A stretch of 64,000 bases of DNA from Pseudoscleropodium purum (GCA_963969395.1 OZ017798.1:9602173-9666172), one strand, 5' to 3'. Shown: positions 37,687-49,525, counted from the stretch's first letter. Translations and numbers: made by a program. The notes: a model not told the origin generated them from the letters alone.

Positions 37687-38033
37687 GTATATCCCACATT
37701 AGTAATTTGCCTAGTACTCGCATACTATAATAGTAGCTGTGCTATCACTAGGTGTAACTGAAGCAACACTAATGAAATTCTAATAAATCAGTTATGATGA
37801 ATGCACGCAGTATTCTGTGTCCAAGCTAGTCTCACATTTATCTCCGATCAAACGTAAAGAATCATTGATGAAGCGCCTTGGGTTTGCAGGATTTACATAT
37901 TCTTTGTGCATAAAATGTCTGCACAAGCAAAGACTTGATGACTTCCTCGGTATTTGTAATTGCCTACGACCAATCCGTATTTGGTGTGAGATCTGGCCAT
38001 CCATGACTGGTTGGGATTCGAGCCACCGTTACC

Positions 38034-38133
38034 TAATCCCGTCGTTTACCACTACTTATGAATTTCAATATGCGAAAAATGAGTGTACAAATTTCTGGGA
38101 TTGAATTACTTTAATACTGTAAGTTTATTCATG
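38034..38133. repeat. ISG12 upstream repeat, one unit of about 100 bp
   Basis: A block starting taatcccgtcgtttaccact and ending ttattcatg occurs once here, twice in unit 2 and three times in unit 3, always upstream of the ISG12 gene. It is a small tandem array with a different length in each paralogue. Confidence 0.75.
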
Positions 38134-39169
38134 TAATGTCTACGGACTTTGCATGAGGAAGCTAAAGCATCATAGGCTAGATTACGAGACTTAGACTATA
38201 CTTCTAGTAAGTGCAGAACACACCAGTCCTAGTGAATCGCTACATCTTCTCTTTTATCTAGGAAGACGTTCTTGGTAGTCTCTCTTCTATAGTTAGGTGG
38301 CAAGTTACATTATTTTTCACATCTTTTCTGTCTTCTTTTTCAAATTTAATATGGTTAATTACAAGGAAGTTGGGAAGTGACCGAAAGATAATTTGAAATG
38401 GCCCTTCTACGAATCAGATAGAGATACTGAGATTGCGATCTCTTGTTTGAAGTACTTGCATTCCGTCTTTGCGATAGCATGTAACACGTCTTTCCAGAAT
38501 CGATCATCCAATTCACAGAGAAGGCAATGCTGTGAATAAGTATTGCAATGGACATGAGAACAGCAAAATGCAATCAGAAGGCGAGATGCGAAGTCATCCA
38601 CGGCGGTGATTATGTGAATTTCTGCATTAGGAATAATGGGAATTTCAGACGATCGAATTACGTACTCCAGAATTAAAATGATGATATTCGCCGTCGCTTC
38701 ATTCTTCCAGTTCCTCCATCTCCACCGGTCGTTGAATCTTCAAGGGTAGAGCTTACCGACAGTTCACCTCCGCCATCTCTTGTTACAATCTCGACCGGTT
38801 GAATTAGGTTGAACAGGTTGATTTTGAGCCTTCGGGAGTTCGGGGGAGGGCACACTGGATATTAGTCTTAGAACCTGCGAGTCAGATCCTGACCTGATTG
38901 TGCTCATTAGAACCTGTATTTGAAGTCATGGAGCACGCCAGGTTGCATCGAGGTTGCAATTGGCACGCTGGGTTACATATAACTCAGACCTACAAGTGTG
39001 GCAGAGAGTGAACTGGAGCGGTTTCAGAAATAATATGCTTCATCTCATTGCACAAGACGAAAAATGCTCAGATCCATTGGTAGTATGTACCGACATTTCT
39101 AGGCCTCTAAATGTTTCATAGAATTATGCTGTCGTTCCACAAATGCTCTTGCCAAGTTGTGAACCCAGG

Positions 39170-40136
39170 GCCAACGGTTTGCACTTGAGCTTATTGACGT
39201 CTGGCCTCAGCTGGTGATGAAGTTCAATTCCAAGAACTTCACTCTGGCATTAAACGCTGAGCATTTCGGACACGCAGGAGAAAGTGATGAAAGACAGGCT
39301 CACCAAATGAGATTTTAGTCACGTACGTCACGACCCTTACTACAAGGGTATGACCAAGCCAGAGAAGTAGGAGTCAAGTCTCTCTAATGCGGACCACCAT
39401 AGAAATTACAGAGTACTGGCTCCGTGACACAATTGCCAGTGTGGTAAAGCGAGATGAAGAGCAACGGAGAGCTCGGCAAAAAGTAATTAATTTCAAACAC
39501 TTCATAGAACCCTCCTACCCCACAAACCAGCCAGCGCCTTGTCAAAGACGATACTTCTAACTATTCATATTGGATGATTTCATTTACTTTGTTGTGATGA
39601 AATTTGGACTTCAGAATCTGAAGTTCTTGAATTGTATACAAATTATTCACAAATGTTTTGAGTCTTCGCAAATTTCAGGAGTTGATCGCAATTTGGGCCA
39701 ACGAAGACGCATGGAGACGACACAAAGTAACGACGATGAGGGAGATGAGGTACAACGTGTAAGACTACATGAACGAAAGGATGCTAAAGGTCGACTGCCA
39801 CAGCAATAGAAGTGGCGCCCCTCATATCAATATAATCACTCGGCAGGCTCTTGGAGTAGAAGGGACTCCAGTAGACGAAGGCCCTATCCATGAATACCTC
39901 GATAAAGTTTGCAAGTACTAAGGTTACCAACTATTCTGTTCTGCGACAATTGAAACCGTGAAAGCTCGTGACTTATTAGTTGCACTGTCAGGCGTCTGTT
40001 TACATTCCAAGATTCGATGCCCCTGAGGTCAATAAGATCTAGAAGTCGGATGTTTGAAGATAAGAAGCAATCTTACTGAAACTGGTGTCGCGGGAAAGAT
40101 GAGCGGGGCACAGAATTTCAGTATCCTAAACTGGAC
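39170..40136 (+). pseudogene. Decayed plus-strand gene of ISG12 unit 2, 3' end deleted
   Basis: This is the same gene as in units 1 and 3. Block 1 reads QRFALELIDVWPQLVMKF and ends in MRF stop. Block 2 keeps one open frame (IASVVKRDEEQRRARQKVIN). Block 3 opens ELIAIWANEDAWRRHKVTTM but stops at gtgtaa, where unit 3 reads gtgtta. At 40136/40137 the sequence ctggac jumps to gttttaac, removing about 237 bp present in unit 1. A gac shared at both ends suggests a microhomology deletion. The gene is clearly non-functional; its family is unknown. Confidence 0.45.
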
Positions 40137-40532
40137 GTTTTAACTTGCAATTGGTTTCAGTAAGGAGCAAAGCGAAGATCGGCAGTTCAAGAACTATCTT
40201 TTCTTACTGCTCAACACATTCCAAGTCGAGGAAAACGTACACCCAAGTTCTGAAGGTGATGACATTCAAAATTCAATGAGCTCAAGAAGAAAGCACTTGC
40301 AACTGTACAGGAATAACATAGCTGCATAGATTTATTACAAATTTTGAGCTCATCAGGTCAGACCGATAAGATCCTTGAAAAAAACCCGTAATGAAGATAG
40401 CAAACAAACAAACAACTGCCTAGCGATTCAGCTTTGGCAAGGTATTTAATATCTACCCCACACAGGAAACTTCTCTTTTTCTTTTCCTGAAGTCTTACTC
40501 TGCAACTAGCTCATCAATTGATATTGCACACA

Positions 40533-40603
40533 AAGAAGCTGTGCTTTTCTTCTCTAAAAGAAAACTAAGAGTATCCTTTAAGAGAAGAAAAGAACAGTTT
40601 CTT
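40533..40603. repeat. Imperfect 23-bp hairpin in the 3' region of ISG12-2
   Basis: Arms at 40533-40555 and 40581-40603 pair with two mismatches and match the perfect hairpin at 36956-37026. The second arm is identical to unit 1, and the changes are all in the first arm. Confidence 0.75.
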
Positions 40604-40830
40604 CTATGCAAAATCAGCTTAACTTGCTCTCTTGCAGATAAACCAAAAAGTGCTTCACAAGCAAGACAGTATGTGAGACAAACTCTACCGCCGAAGTCGA
40701 CCGAGGTCTTCCTTCCTACTCTAAAACACATTTGGGGCATCAGAATATATAGCCGGCAATGATCAAGCACAAGGAGACTCAAAATGAGATGTACGATTAT
40801 CAATGCGTGAACATCTCAGAGAGCTTATAA

Positions 40831-41151
40831 TTAGAACCAAGCTTTCCAAACAGCAGCTCCCGCTCCCGTAACTGCTCCCACGGCCAGCACAGCTGGCGGT
40901 CCAAGTAGTAAGCCGCCGCCCATAGCCATCGCTTGGACCGCCGAGTACAATGACCCAGCTGGTACGCCTCCGCCATTGGCGATGGCGGTGCTGCTCATCC
41001 ATGCAGCGGCGAGAGAACCCGCTGCAGGTCCAGCCGTTGTAAAGCCGGCGGCCTTCAAGGTCAACGCACCAGCAGTTGATGCCGCCACAGCACCAGCTGC
41101 TGCACCTCCTCTAGCCTCTACCACTCCTTTCGCAGTTTTCGAAGGCGCCAT
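40831..41151 (-). CDS. ISG12 / IFI6-IFI27-like small membrane protein, copy 2
   Basis: This 106-residue protein is the most family-typical of the three. It begins MAPSKTAKGVVEARGG and carries AGFTTAGPAAGSLAAAWM, then SSTAIANGGGVPAGSLYS, then a Gly-rich stretch and a hydrophobic tail ending VWKAWF. The GPAAGSLAAAWMSS and NGGGVPAGSL segments are the ISG12 hallmarks. Its N-terminus differs strongly from copy 1 (KTAKGVVEARGG against FAVRVVLAV), although the flanking DNA is almost identical. It is probably an integral membrane protein; function in plants is unknown. A TATA-like box lies about 135 nt upstream. Confidence 0.85.
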   Translation of the reverse strand: MAPSKTAKGVVEARGGAAAGAVAASTAGALTLKAAGFTTAGPAAGSLAAAWMSSTAIANGGGVPAGSLYSAVQAMAMGGGLLLGPPAVLAVGAVTGAGAAVWKAWF

Positions 41152-41283
41152 CGCTCGGACAAGATGAACTGCAAGATGAACTGCAGAAAGGTGACTACAA
41201 CTCCGTCAAATCAGCTCGCGAATTCAAAGAACGTTGATTGCAACAAAGCTCTCTATCACAACCTGGTGTAGAGCAATGGGGCT

Positions 41284-41290
41284 CTTATAT
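41284..41290 (-). promoter_or_regulatory. TATA-like box of ISG12-2
   Basis: It reads atataag on the minus strand, the best of the three copies, about 135 nt upstream of the ATG. It lies next to the conserved gagcaatggggctc block on the plus strand. Confidence 0.5.
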
Positions 41291-41644
41291 GTGTATCCCA
41301 CGTTAATAATTTGCCTAGTACTCGCATACAGTAGCTGTGCTATCACTAGGTGCAACTGAAGCAACGCAGTGATGAAATTCTAATAAATCAGTATAAGATG
41401 AATGCACGCAGTATTCTAGCCGTGTCTAAGTTAGGCTCACATTTATCTCCGATCAAACGTAAAGAATCATTGATGAAGCGCCGTGGGTTTGCAGGATTTA
41501 CATATTCTTTTTTTGCATGAAATGTCTGCACAAGCCGGAAAAGGCTTAATGACTTCGTCAGTATCTGTATTTGCTTTCGACCAATCCGTGTATGGCGTGA
41601 GATCTGGCCATCCCCGACTTGTTGGGATTCAAGCCACCGTTACC

Positions 41645-41836
41645 TAATGCCGTCGTTTACCTCTAATTGTGAATTTCATGCGCGAACAATGAATGTGCAA
41701 TTTGCTGGATTGAATTACTTTACAGTAATTTTATTCACCTAATGCCGTCGTTTACCACTAATTGTGAATTTTGATGTGCGGACAATGAGTGTCGAAGTTG
41801 CTGGGATTGAATTACTTTACGGTAATTTCATTCATG
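41645..41836. repeat. ISG12 upstream repeat, two units of about 96 bp
   Basis: The units begin taatgccgtcgtttacc at 41645 and 41740 and end before taatgtctacgg at 41837. This is the same element as the single unit at 38034 and the three at 50849. Confidence 0.85.
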
Positions 41837-42859
41837 TAATGTCTACGGACTTTGAGGAAGCTAAAGCATCATCGGCTAGACCACGAAGCTTAGACTAAAC
41901 TTCTAGTAAGTGCAGAACACACCAGTTCGAAGGAATCTCTACATATTCTCTGCAATGTAGAAAGACGTAGCTCGATGTGAAGGAGACCGATACAATTCAG
42001 TTGAATATCTCTCAATATCTCTTTTCTATGGTTAGGTGGCAAGTTACATTAATTTTCACGTCTTTTCTGTCTTCTTCTTCAAATTTTATATGGTGAATTA
42101 CAAGGAAGTTGGGAATTGACCAAAAGACAATTTGAAAACTAAGTTAAGACCCTTCTCCGAATCAGTTCGAGATACTGAGATTGCGATCTGTAATATAATT
42201 TGAAGTACTTGCATTCCGTCTTTGCGATTGTACGTAACACATCTTTCCAGAATCGATCATCCAATTCACGGAGAAGACAACGCTGCGAATAATTATTGCA
42301 ATGGACATGAGAACAGCTAGCAAAATGCAATCAGAAGGCGAGATGCGAAGTCATTCACGGCGGTGATTCTGTGAATTTCTGCATTCGATATAATGGGAAT
42401 TTCAGATCATCGATTAAGATCATTGCTAGCTGTAGTAGCTCCATGATTCAAATGATGACATTCGCCGTCGCTTGAGTCTAGCTTCTAGTTCCTCCGATCC
42501 GGCCATCTCCTCCACCGGTCGTTGAAGCTTGAGAAGCGGCAAGAGCGGAGCTTAGCGACGGTTCACCTCCGCCATCTCTTGGAACAATCTCGAAAGGTAA
42601 GCGAATTCATCAAGGTAGTGAACGAATTGAAAAAAGTGATGTCGATCATTGAAAGCTGCGCAAAGAGGTGACTGTTGGGAAACTCGTATATGGTCACATG
42701 CAGAAATTTATTTTCAAAAATGCTAAACTTGGACTAAAATCTTGTGTTTTTTTACCAAATTTTTTGAATTATTTGATTGCGTTTAATTTATCCATCTCTA
42801 ATGATATTTCATCCAATTTTGAGTGGACCTCCATTTACAACATTCATTCAAAGGTTTGC

Positions 42860-43240
42860 TGAAAACACAAAAGATTTCTACATAGACATGTGTTATCTTT
42901 GCAAGATTTTCCAAAATTCTACGTAAAAGAAGATAGAGACAAAAGATTTTCACATAAAAATGTGTTACTTTTGCAAGAGAAGGATCATAATTGTTAGTTG
43001 GCAAAAAGTATAAGAAAAAGACAAGATTTCTTAGAATTCTACATAGAAGTGTGTAATGTTTGCAAAGTTTTCCTAAAAAGATAAAAGACTTCCAAGAATT
43101 CTACGTAGAAAGGACAAAAGATTTCATCATAAAAATGTATTATCTTTGCAAGAATTCCTAGAATTCTACATACAAGAGACAAAAGATTTCTACATAAAAT
43201 AGTGTTATCTTTGCAAGAGAAGGACGGTGATTGCAAGAAA
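42860..43240. repeat. Degenerate repeat cluster, unit about 60-80 bp
   Basis: Phrases of the type gacaaaagatttctacata, atgtgttatctttgcaaga and aattctacgtag recur five or six times with irregular spacing. They look like a decayed tandem array in non-coding DNA. Confidence 0.6.
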
Positions 43241-44020
43241 CACTTGTCCTATTTTTTGTCCCCTTGTCTTTTGCTAGGTGGTTTTTTGCTCATAACTTTT
43301 GCATCGTATGTCATTTTTATATTCAATTTAAGACAAAGATACACATAGTGGTTGTAGATATAGAGTAATTTTTTGCATTTAAAAAAAAATATTTTATTAT
43401 TTTTAAACAAGCTCCAATTAGATGTCTACCTTGCCTATTTTGGAATTACTTAGTACTAATTTTCATCCAAAAATGTGAATTTGAAGCTCAAAATTGGAAT
43501 ACAAGGATTCTTACTAAAGTTACAAAAGCCCACAAATAGATTTTCTAAAATCATTAAAGTGTCCACCTTCCACATAATTATACACTCAAAATACACTACC
43601 TTTGTACAAATGCAAAGAACACGTTTTTTTTCCTAAAGATGAAAATATCTGAGAAGGAGCTCCTTCAAATTAGGAAAAATGGATTTTTTATTTTGTTTTT
43701 TTGAACTTTTTTACTATTTTCTAAAAATCAAATATCAATGTCCATTTTCTCAATATTTTCAATTGTCTTTAATTTTTGCATAACTTTCAGAGATAAACTT
43801 TTCAAAGTCTAATTTCTAAATATATAATACTTTTAATACTTTACAAATTATCCATATTTTATTTCAATTAAAAAATTATTCCAAAAGTCATGGTATTCAC
43901 TAAAATAGGCCATTTTGAGCCAAATAGGACAAGTATTTCTTCCAATGACCCAAGATCATAATTGTTAGTTGGCAAAAGTATAGGAAAAAGACAAGATTTT
44001 TCCAAATTCTACATAGAAGT

Positions 44021-44311
44021 CATGGTTGTCATAGTAGACGGACATTCGGTTCGCCTGTCCATCCGATTCGCCCGTCCGTTAGAGGTCTTGCCCGTCTGAT
44101 ATAGTCAACACATAGTTGACTTCCTAATAACGGAAAAATAGGCCACGTGGATGCCACGTGGATTAAGGAACATGCTGGGCACAGACAAGATCGTGCGCGC
44201 CCTGGATTTCGCATCCGAGGTGACGTGTTATTCCGCAAAATTGCACAAGTTACAAAATTAAAGCCGTCCATCCCGTCCGATGACCCTAACTCGCCCGTTA
44301 TGACAACCATG
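44021..44311. mobile_element. hAT-like MITE, family 1, copy 1 (291 bp)
   Basis: The element has perfect 13-bp terminal inverted repeats (catggttgtcata and its complement at 44299-44311). It is flanked by an exact 8-bp target duplication, atagaagt, at 44013-44020 and 44312-44319. It has no coding capacity. An 8-bp duplication is typical of the hAT superfamily. A second copy lies at 52650-52934. Confidence 0.93.
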
Positions 44312-45371
44312 ATAGAAGTGTATAATGTTTGAAAGAGGAGGATTTGAATTATGAGTCAACAAAAGTATAAAAAAAAATCTAAGAAAAGTAGAGAGTCCCA
44401 TAAAATCGGGAGGAAGTAACTTCCAAACTTCTAGAAAACTAATTAGAAAACTTTTAAGTTGTTTTTTGTTTGACAATAATACAAAGCTACTCCCAAAAAT
44501 AATGTAGTATCCTTCTACTCACTAAGAAGTTCCAAGCATCATGGAAGTTGAGAGAAGCAATTCCAAAGCTATTCCTGTAAAGTAGTCTTTTTCTATTCAT
44601 ATAGATGTTTGAGCATTATAGAAGTGGATAAGCAATTCTAATTTTGAAAAATCTAAAAATTGTTTTCTAATTTCATCTCTACATTTTCATTTACATTACA
44701 TTTTCTTGAACATCTTTAGTGAAGCTTGATTATCCTTGGAAGGATGCTTTGGGCCAAACTAAGTGTCATTTGGATGGTCAAATATTCTTCTTTCATATTG
44801 AACAATGAAATCAATCATTCATTTTCATTCAATTTTTTGGATGCAACTTTAATAATACTATGCTACCTAATTAAATTCAAGTTACATTAGGTGTTGTTTT
44901 TATTTTAAGAGGGCCAGGCTTAAGAAAAATAATATCTACTATCAACATAATTCAATACTTGAAGCATTTTTTTTCTTAAAATTTGATTTTGATATTCAAA
45001 ATGATTTCTATTGATTTTTCAGAACTAATGGAAATCAATGTAGCTTTTCAAGTCTAGTTTTTGTTGTGTACAATTGAAAATTTTTCTTGGCACTACTAGA
45101 AAGCTCTATATTAAAATGTTTTTTTATTCTATAAATTTTAGATCTTTTAAATATGTTTGCATTTGATATATATTTCTAAAAAAAATCTAAAAATCTTAAT
45201 CTGTTGTGTATTTGACATATGATTCCTTGTTTAAAAATTTAAACTACCAAAATAGCAAAAAATTTAAGTAGAGGATTTTGAGGTTTGATACAATTGTTGA
45301 CTCCATGATAAGATTTCACTATAGAGATAAGAAAAATATACCTAATCTGATTTACCAAAGATGTATTATAT

Positions 45372-45568
45372 TTAGTATAAGAAATTTGTGTTTTAGATGA
45401 TAAATTTTAGGTGATATCCAATGTAACAACTCATATTTTTATGTCAACAATAATGTCTGCTATAATGTCAAGATGTAATGGTAGACGTTATTGTTGACAT
45501 AAAAACATGGGCTGTTATATTGCATATCACCTAAAATTTGTCACTTAAAACATGAGTTTCTTATAGTG
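45372..45568. mobile_element. CACTA-like foldback MITE, copy 1
   Basis: The two halves are inverted repeats of about 85 bp around a short centre. The right end reads cactataagaaa on the reverse strand, like En/Spm (CACTA) termini, and the left end is slightly degraded (agtataagaaa). I could not see a clean 3-bp target duplication. Confidence 0.75.
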
Positions 45569-45604
45569 AATGAATTTTAATGACTGAGTATTGTGACAAC
45601 ATAC

Positions 45605-46006
45605 TAACTCCTTCACCAATGGCTCCCACACCACTAGCAAATTTCAACTTGCCACTCACATGCATGTTGGGAAACCAAATTGTAGATATCCATGTATGTA
45701 TATAAGCAAGATTTAAAAAGAGTTTATCAACCTTATATACTCCATCTACCACATCAAGGGAGGGGTGGTCTTTTATTTATATATAATATAAAAAATATAA
45801 AGCTACTGATATCCCTTTCTTCAATTTAAGGAAAATTACCATAGATGTGCAAATACATCCCTATTAACTACTTATATAATCTAGCCACTAGATGGAGTAG
45901 CTACACACAACATACATAAATATCTACAATTTGATTTCCCAACATGCATTTCAGTGGCAAGGTGTAATTTACCGGTGTTGTGGGAGCCAATGGTAGGAGA
46001 GCTTGT
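45605..46006. repeat. Inverted repeat with arms of about 95-100 bp
   Basis: The left arm (45605-45704, with caatggctcccaca and ccactcacatgcatgttggg) is the reverse complement of the right arm (45912-46006, with gtgggagccaatgg). The spacer is about 207 bp. The pair sits between the two CACTA-like MITEs, so the whole 45372-46194 stretch is close to a nested palindrome. Confidence 0.8.
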
Positions 46007-46060
46007 ACTGTACATGGCCACAACATTCTCCATTCTCCAAGATATTTGTTGTGATCACAA

Positions 46061-46194
46061 CACTATAAGAAATTTGTGTTTTAGGTGACAGATTTTCAAA
46101 GTTATGGCGGACATTGTTGTTGACATAAAATCATGAGTTTTTATATTGGGTTTCACCTAAAATTTGTCACCTAAAATACAAGTTTCTTATAGTG
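46061..46194. mobile_element. CACTA-like foldback MITE, copy 2 (134 bp)
   Basis: Intact cactataagaaa ends at 46061 and, inverted, at 46194 bound a shorter relative of the element at 45372-45568. They share internal phrases such as tgttgacataaaa and cacctaaaatttgtcac. Confidence 0.8.
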
Positions 46195-47589
46195 GTTATT
46201 ACCGCAAATTGAAATGTTAATGTTATTGTACTTTGTCAAAAAAAAATTTTGTATTGATACTAATATGACATCCTTATTGATGGATTAATAGCTTAATAGG
46301 TTCAATTAGTATAGTTAACAAATAAATATGTAGTTAAGTGATTTTTTGAAAAAATAGAATCATAAAAGCAATAATGATTTATTTCAATATTTTGCATTAG
46401 GTAGTTTGATAGTAGAATACTTATGCAAAGACAACAATTATTCCTTTTACTAAGAGTGGCCTAAGGAATTGCTTTTCCACACTTAAATTTTCATACTATC
46501 TATTCAAACGATTTAACTTTGCAAGACATAGCTACACAAACAACATAATCACTATATTCATAAAAAAAAAATACATTATCAAAAGGTCAATTGCAAAGTT
46601 ACAATACCAAGCTTATTGGAACAAAGTCCTTTAAAAATAATTTGACAAAAACATACTAGACAGTACACATAAATTATGCTTTCATATTTATCCATAACAA
46701 GGGATATATATTAAATTGTTGAAACAAGTTAGTACACAAATTGACATGTGCCCCTTTTGACATGTACCCCTTTTGAACCTAGACATCAAGTTTTGAACTA
46801 CAAACCTTGAGAAAAGTCAAAACTTGAAACAAATGCATTTACATAAAACTTTGAACCTCCTCAAATGCAACAATATGAAATAAAGGGATACATCTTCAAA
46901 TCATGATGCTATTCCAAGACTCACCTTCATATTAAGCCTTCAAAGCTCTCTAATTATCATTCAATTAGATCTAGAAGAACCACACAAGATAATCTCATTA
47001 TTTTATCTACATAGCAACACAATTTAGTTTGACCAAGGATACACCAACATTTCTACCTTTCAAAATATTCACTAAATCTCATCTTTTCATCTACATGTGA
47101 AAAACACAATTAACTTAGTTATTGCCTTCCAAAACATACAATAAAATATAGACTCACCAAGTGCATGTTGGAGGCTATTGAGGTGGGCTATGATGACCAG
47201 GCTCCAATGAGACCTACCTTCCCAAATTGATTACTACAATATGAGAGCTGCAACATTTATGCAAAATTGTCTTCACCAATGTCAACACACAATATTATAT
47301 TGTATAAAAAATAATAAAATTTAGAAACTATACATCAATTGAAGCATTAAACTGAATGCTTTAAGAACCCTTACAATTTACAACCATGATTGAACATATA
47401 ACATGATGGGGCTAATACTTTTCAATGATGGGAATGAAAACACAATCTTCATCAAAAAGGTTCACTTCCTTTGTCCACTTTTGAAGTTGTTCATAGTCCA
47501 CAAAACACATCCAGATCGATGCTTGTAGATGGAGTGCTTTGTTAAGGACAAAGTATGCTTTCAAGATACTTGCAATTACAAAGTACAAC

Positions 47590-48410
47590 TCTAGTAGAGC
47601 TTCTATAGCTCTTGAACTTTTAAACCATTGCACACCATTACTATATCTTTTTTTTTGTAGATAGAGATAATAAATGACACAAAGGCATCCAACACTTTAT
47701 TGTTCAATTTCAATTTTATATTCCACACATTTGCTATTGTTTGTATTGAATAAGCATGCATTCACATTTCATCCAATTATGATGGAAGAATTGTCCATCC
47801 ACTAATCTATCTCTCTTACTATATAATATGTCAATAGTTTCAATATACTTATGTATCAAATTTTGAACAAAAGGATGATAAATTATCCTCTTATAGGATA
47901 GTTTGAAAAGCCTAGGTGATTCACACAATCAATATACTTATTAGTCAAATTCTATACCTAAAATAGATGACAATTTACCCTTTCTAAGAAGCTTGGAACT
48001 AGGTTTACAAACCATAATTGATTTTAACTATAGAAGTAGAGGCTTGTACCTAATTTTGACTAGGAGAACTCATTTTCAAAATATATTGTACACATGCCAA
48101 TGAACAAATACTTATCTGGTGAAGGATATGGTATTTCTCATGATGACTACAAACCTATGTAAACCTAAGTTGAAAAGGGTTGCAATTTTTTTCCCGAATC
48201 TTCATATTTTTGTTGTATTTACAATAGGAACCAACTTCATTAGTATTCAACATTTCTAAAATAATAAGATTTAAGTACAATCCACAAAGTAAAAAACTTG
48301 TTCTAAATTGTGTATGACCAATCTTTGACTTGTGCACGATATATATAATCAAGCGGACACTCTCTTGACTCAGGAGGGTGAGCATACTTTGCATCAACAG
48401 AAGCTATTTT
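47590..48410. repeat. Dispersed non-coding repeat R, copy 3
   Basis: This matches 23.5-23.95 kb and 32.83-33.64 kb in order and orientation. It ends at aagctatttt, directly joined to the ISG12 unit 3 sequence gaacccagg at 48411. The junction marks the left end of unit 3. Confidence 0.65.
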
Positions 48411-49525
48411 GAACCCAGGATCAACGATTTGCACTTGCGCTTATTGACGTCTGGCCTCAGCTGGTGCTCAAGTTCAATTCCAAGAACTTCACTCTGGCAT
48501 TAAACGCTGAGCATTTCGGACACGCAGGAGAAAGTGATGAAAGACAGGCTCACCAAACGAGATTTTAAGCTAGTCACATACGTCACGACCCTTACTACAA
48601 GGCCATGACCAAGCCAGAGAAGCAGGAGCCAAGTCTCTCATATGCGGACCATCACAGAAATTAAAGAGGCTTGGCCAACTGACATTGCCAGTGTTGTAAA
48701 GCGAGATGAAGAGCAGTGGAGAAGGCAATTAATTTCGAGGATTTCATAGAACCCTCCGAACCCCACAAACCAGTGCCTTGTCGAAGACGAATTCTAGCTA
48801 AATTTGTATGCGATAATTTCATTACCTTCGTCGTGATGACATTTGGTCCCCAGATTCTGAAGTTATTGAATAGTATACACAACATTCATCAGTGTTTTGA
48901 GTTTTCGCAAATTTCAGGCGCTGATTGCAATTTGGGTCAACGAAGAAGCTAGCATGGAGACGGCACAAAGCATCGACGATGAGGGAGATGAGGTACAACG
49001 TGTTAAACGACATGAACGAAAGAATGCAAAAGGTCGGCTACCGCAGCAATAGAAGTGGTGCCCTTCGTATCAATATTATCACTCGGCAGGCTCTTGGAGT
49101 AGAAGGGACTCCAGTAGACGAAGGTCCTATCCATGAATACCTCGATAAAGTTTACAAGTAATAAGGTTACCGGCTAGTCTGTTCTGCGACAATTCAAACC
49201 GTGAAAGCTCGTGACTTATTAGTTGCACTGTCAGGCGTATGTTTACATTCCATGATTTGCTGCTCCTAAGGTGAATGAGATCTAGAACTAGGATGTTTGC
49301 AGATAAAAAGCAATCCTATGGAAACTGGTGTCGCGGGAAGAGATGAGCGGGGCCCGAAATTTCAATATCCTAAACTGGACAGAGAATCCTCCTGGTCAGG
49401 AATTACCATCATGGCCAGAGGAACCTCCACCTCCTCCAAAGCCTGATCTGCACATGAAGCAGGAGCACTTTCATATGCTCGTCTAGTCGGCCCATTCGGC
49501 GTGATCGACCCTGAGTAAATCAGAC
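48411..49525 (+). pseudogene. Decayed plus-strand gene of ISG12 unit 3
   Basis: This copy has the longest readable block: 48925-49161 reads LAWRRHKASTMREMRYNVLN, then MNERMQKVGYRSNRSGALRI, ending IHEYLDKVYK stop. A few bases inserted near aagaagctagc shift it out of frame with LIAIWVNEE just upstream. A second shift separates VVKRDEEQWR from AINFEDFIEPSEPHKPVPCR. The final block (49343-49485) again gives NFNILNWTENPPGQ and a proline run. The protein is unknown to me. The alternating hydrophobic and basic pattern might be a Myb/SANT-like helix bundle. Confidence 0.45.

Larger units (their letters stand above)
35012..38817. repeat. ISG12 duplication unit 1
   Basis: This is the first of three copies of a unit of about 3.8 kb. 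It starts at gattttgagcc followed by an aacctgcgagtcagatcctg block, and runs through a plus-strand gene remnant, a minus-strand ISG12-like gene and its promoter to a tggcggaggtgaac-type end. Unit 2 follows directly at about 38818. Unit 3 starts at 48411 and lacks the first part. Confidence 0.8.
38818..42600. repeat. ISG12 duplication unit 2
   Basis: This copy is head to tail with unit 1. It starts attttgagccttcgg and repeats the same order: aacctgcgagtcagatcctg block, plus-strand gene remnant, ISG12 gene, promoter, upstream repeat, and the ggcggaggtgaac-type end. Homology to unit 3 goes on past the end of unit 1, through 42600-45060. Confidence 0.8.
42601..48410. other. AT-rich spacer between ISG12 units 2 and 3, MITE-bearing
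   Basis: I see no gene here. The part 42.6-45.06 kb is collinear with 52.0-53.56 kb beyond unit 3. Three small transposon-like elements lie in 44.0-46.2 kb. The part 47.59-48.41 kb is a copy of dispersed repeat R. Homology to unit 3 resumes abruptly at 48411. Confidence 0.55.
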
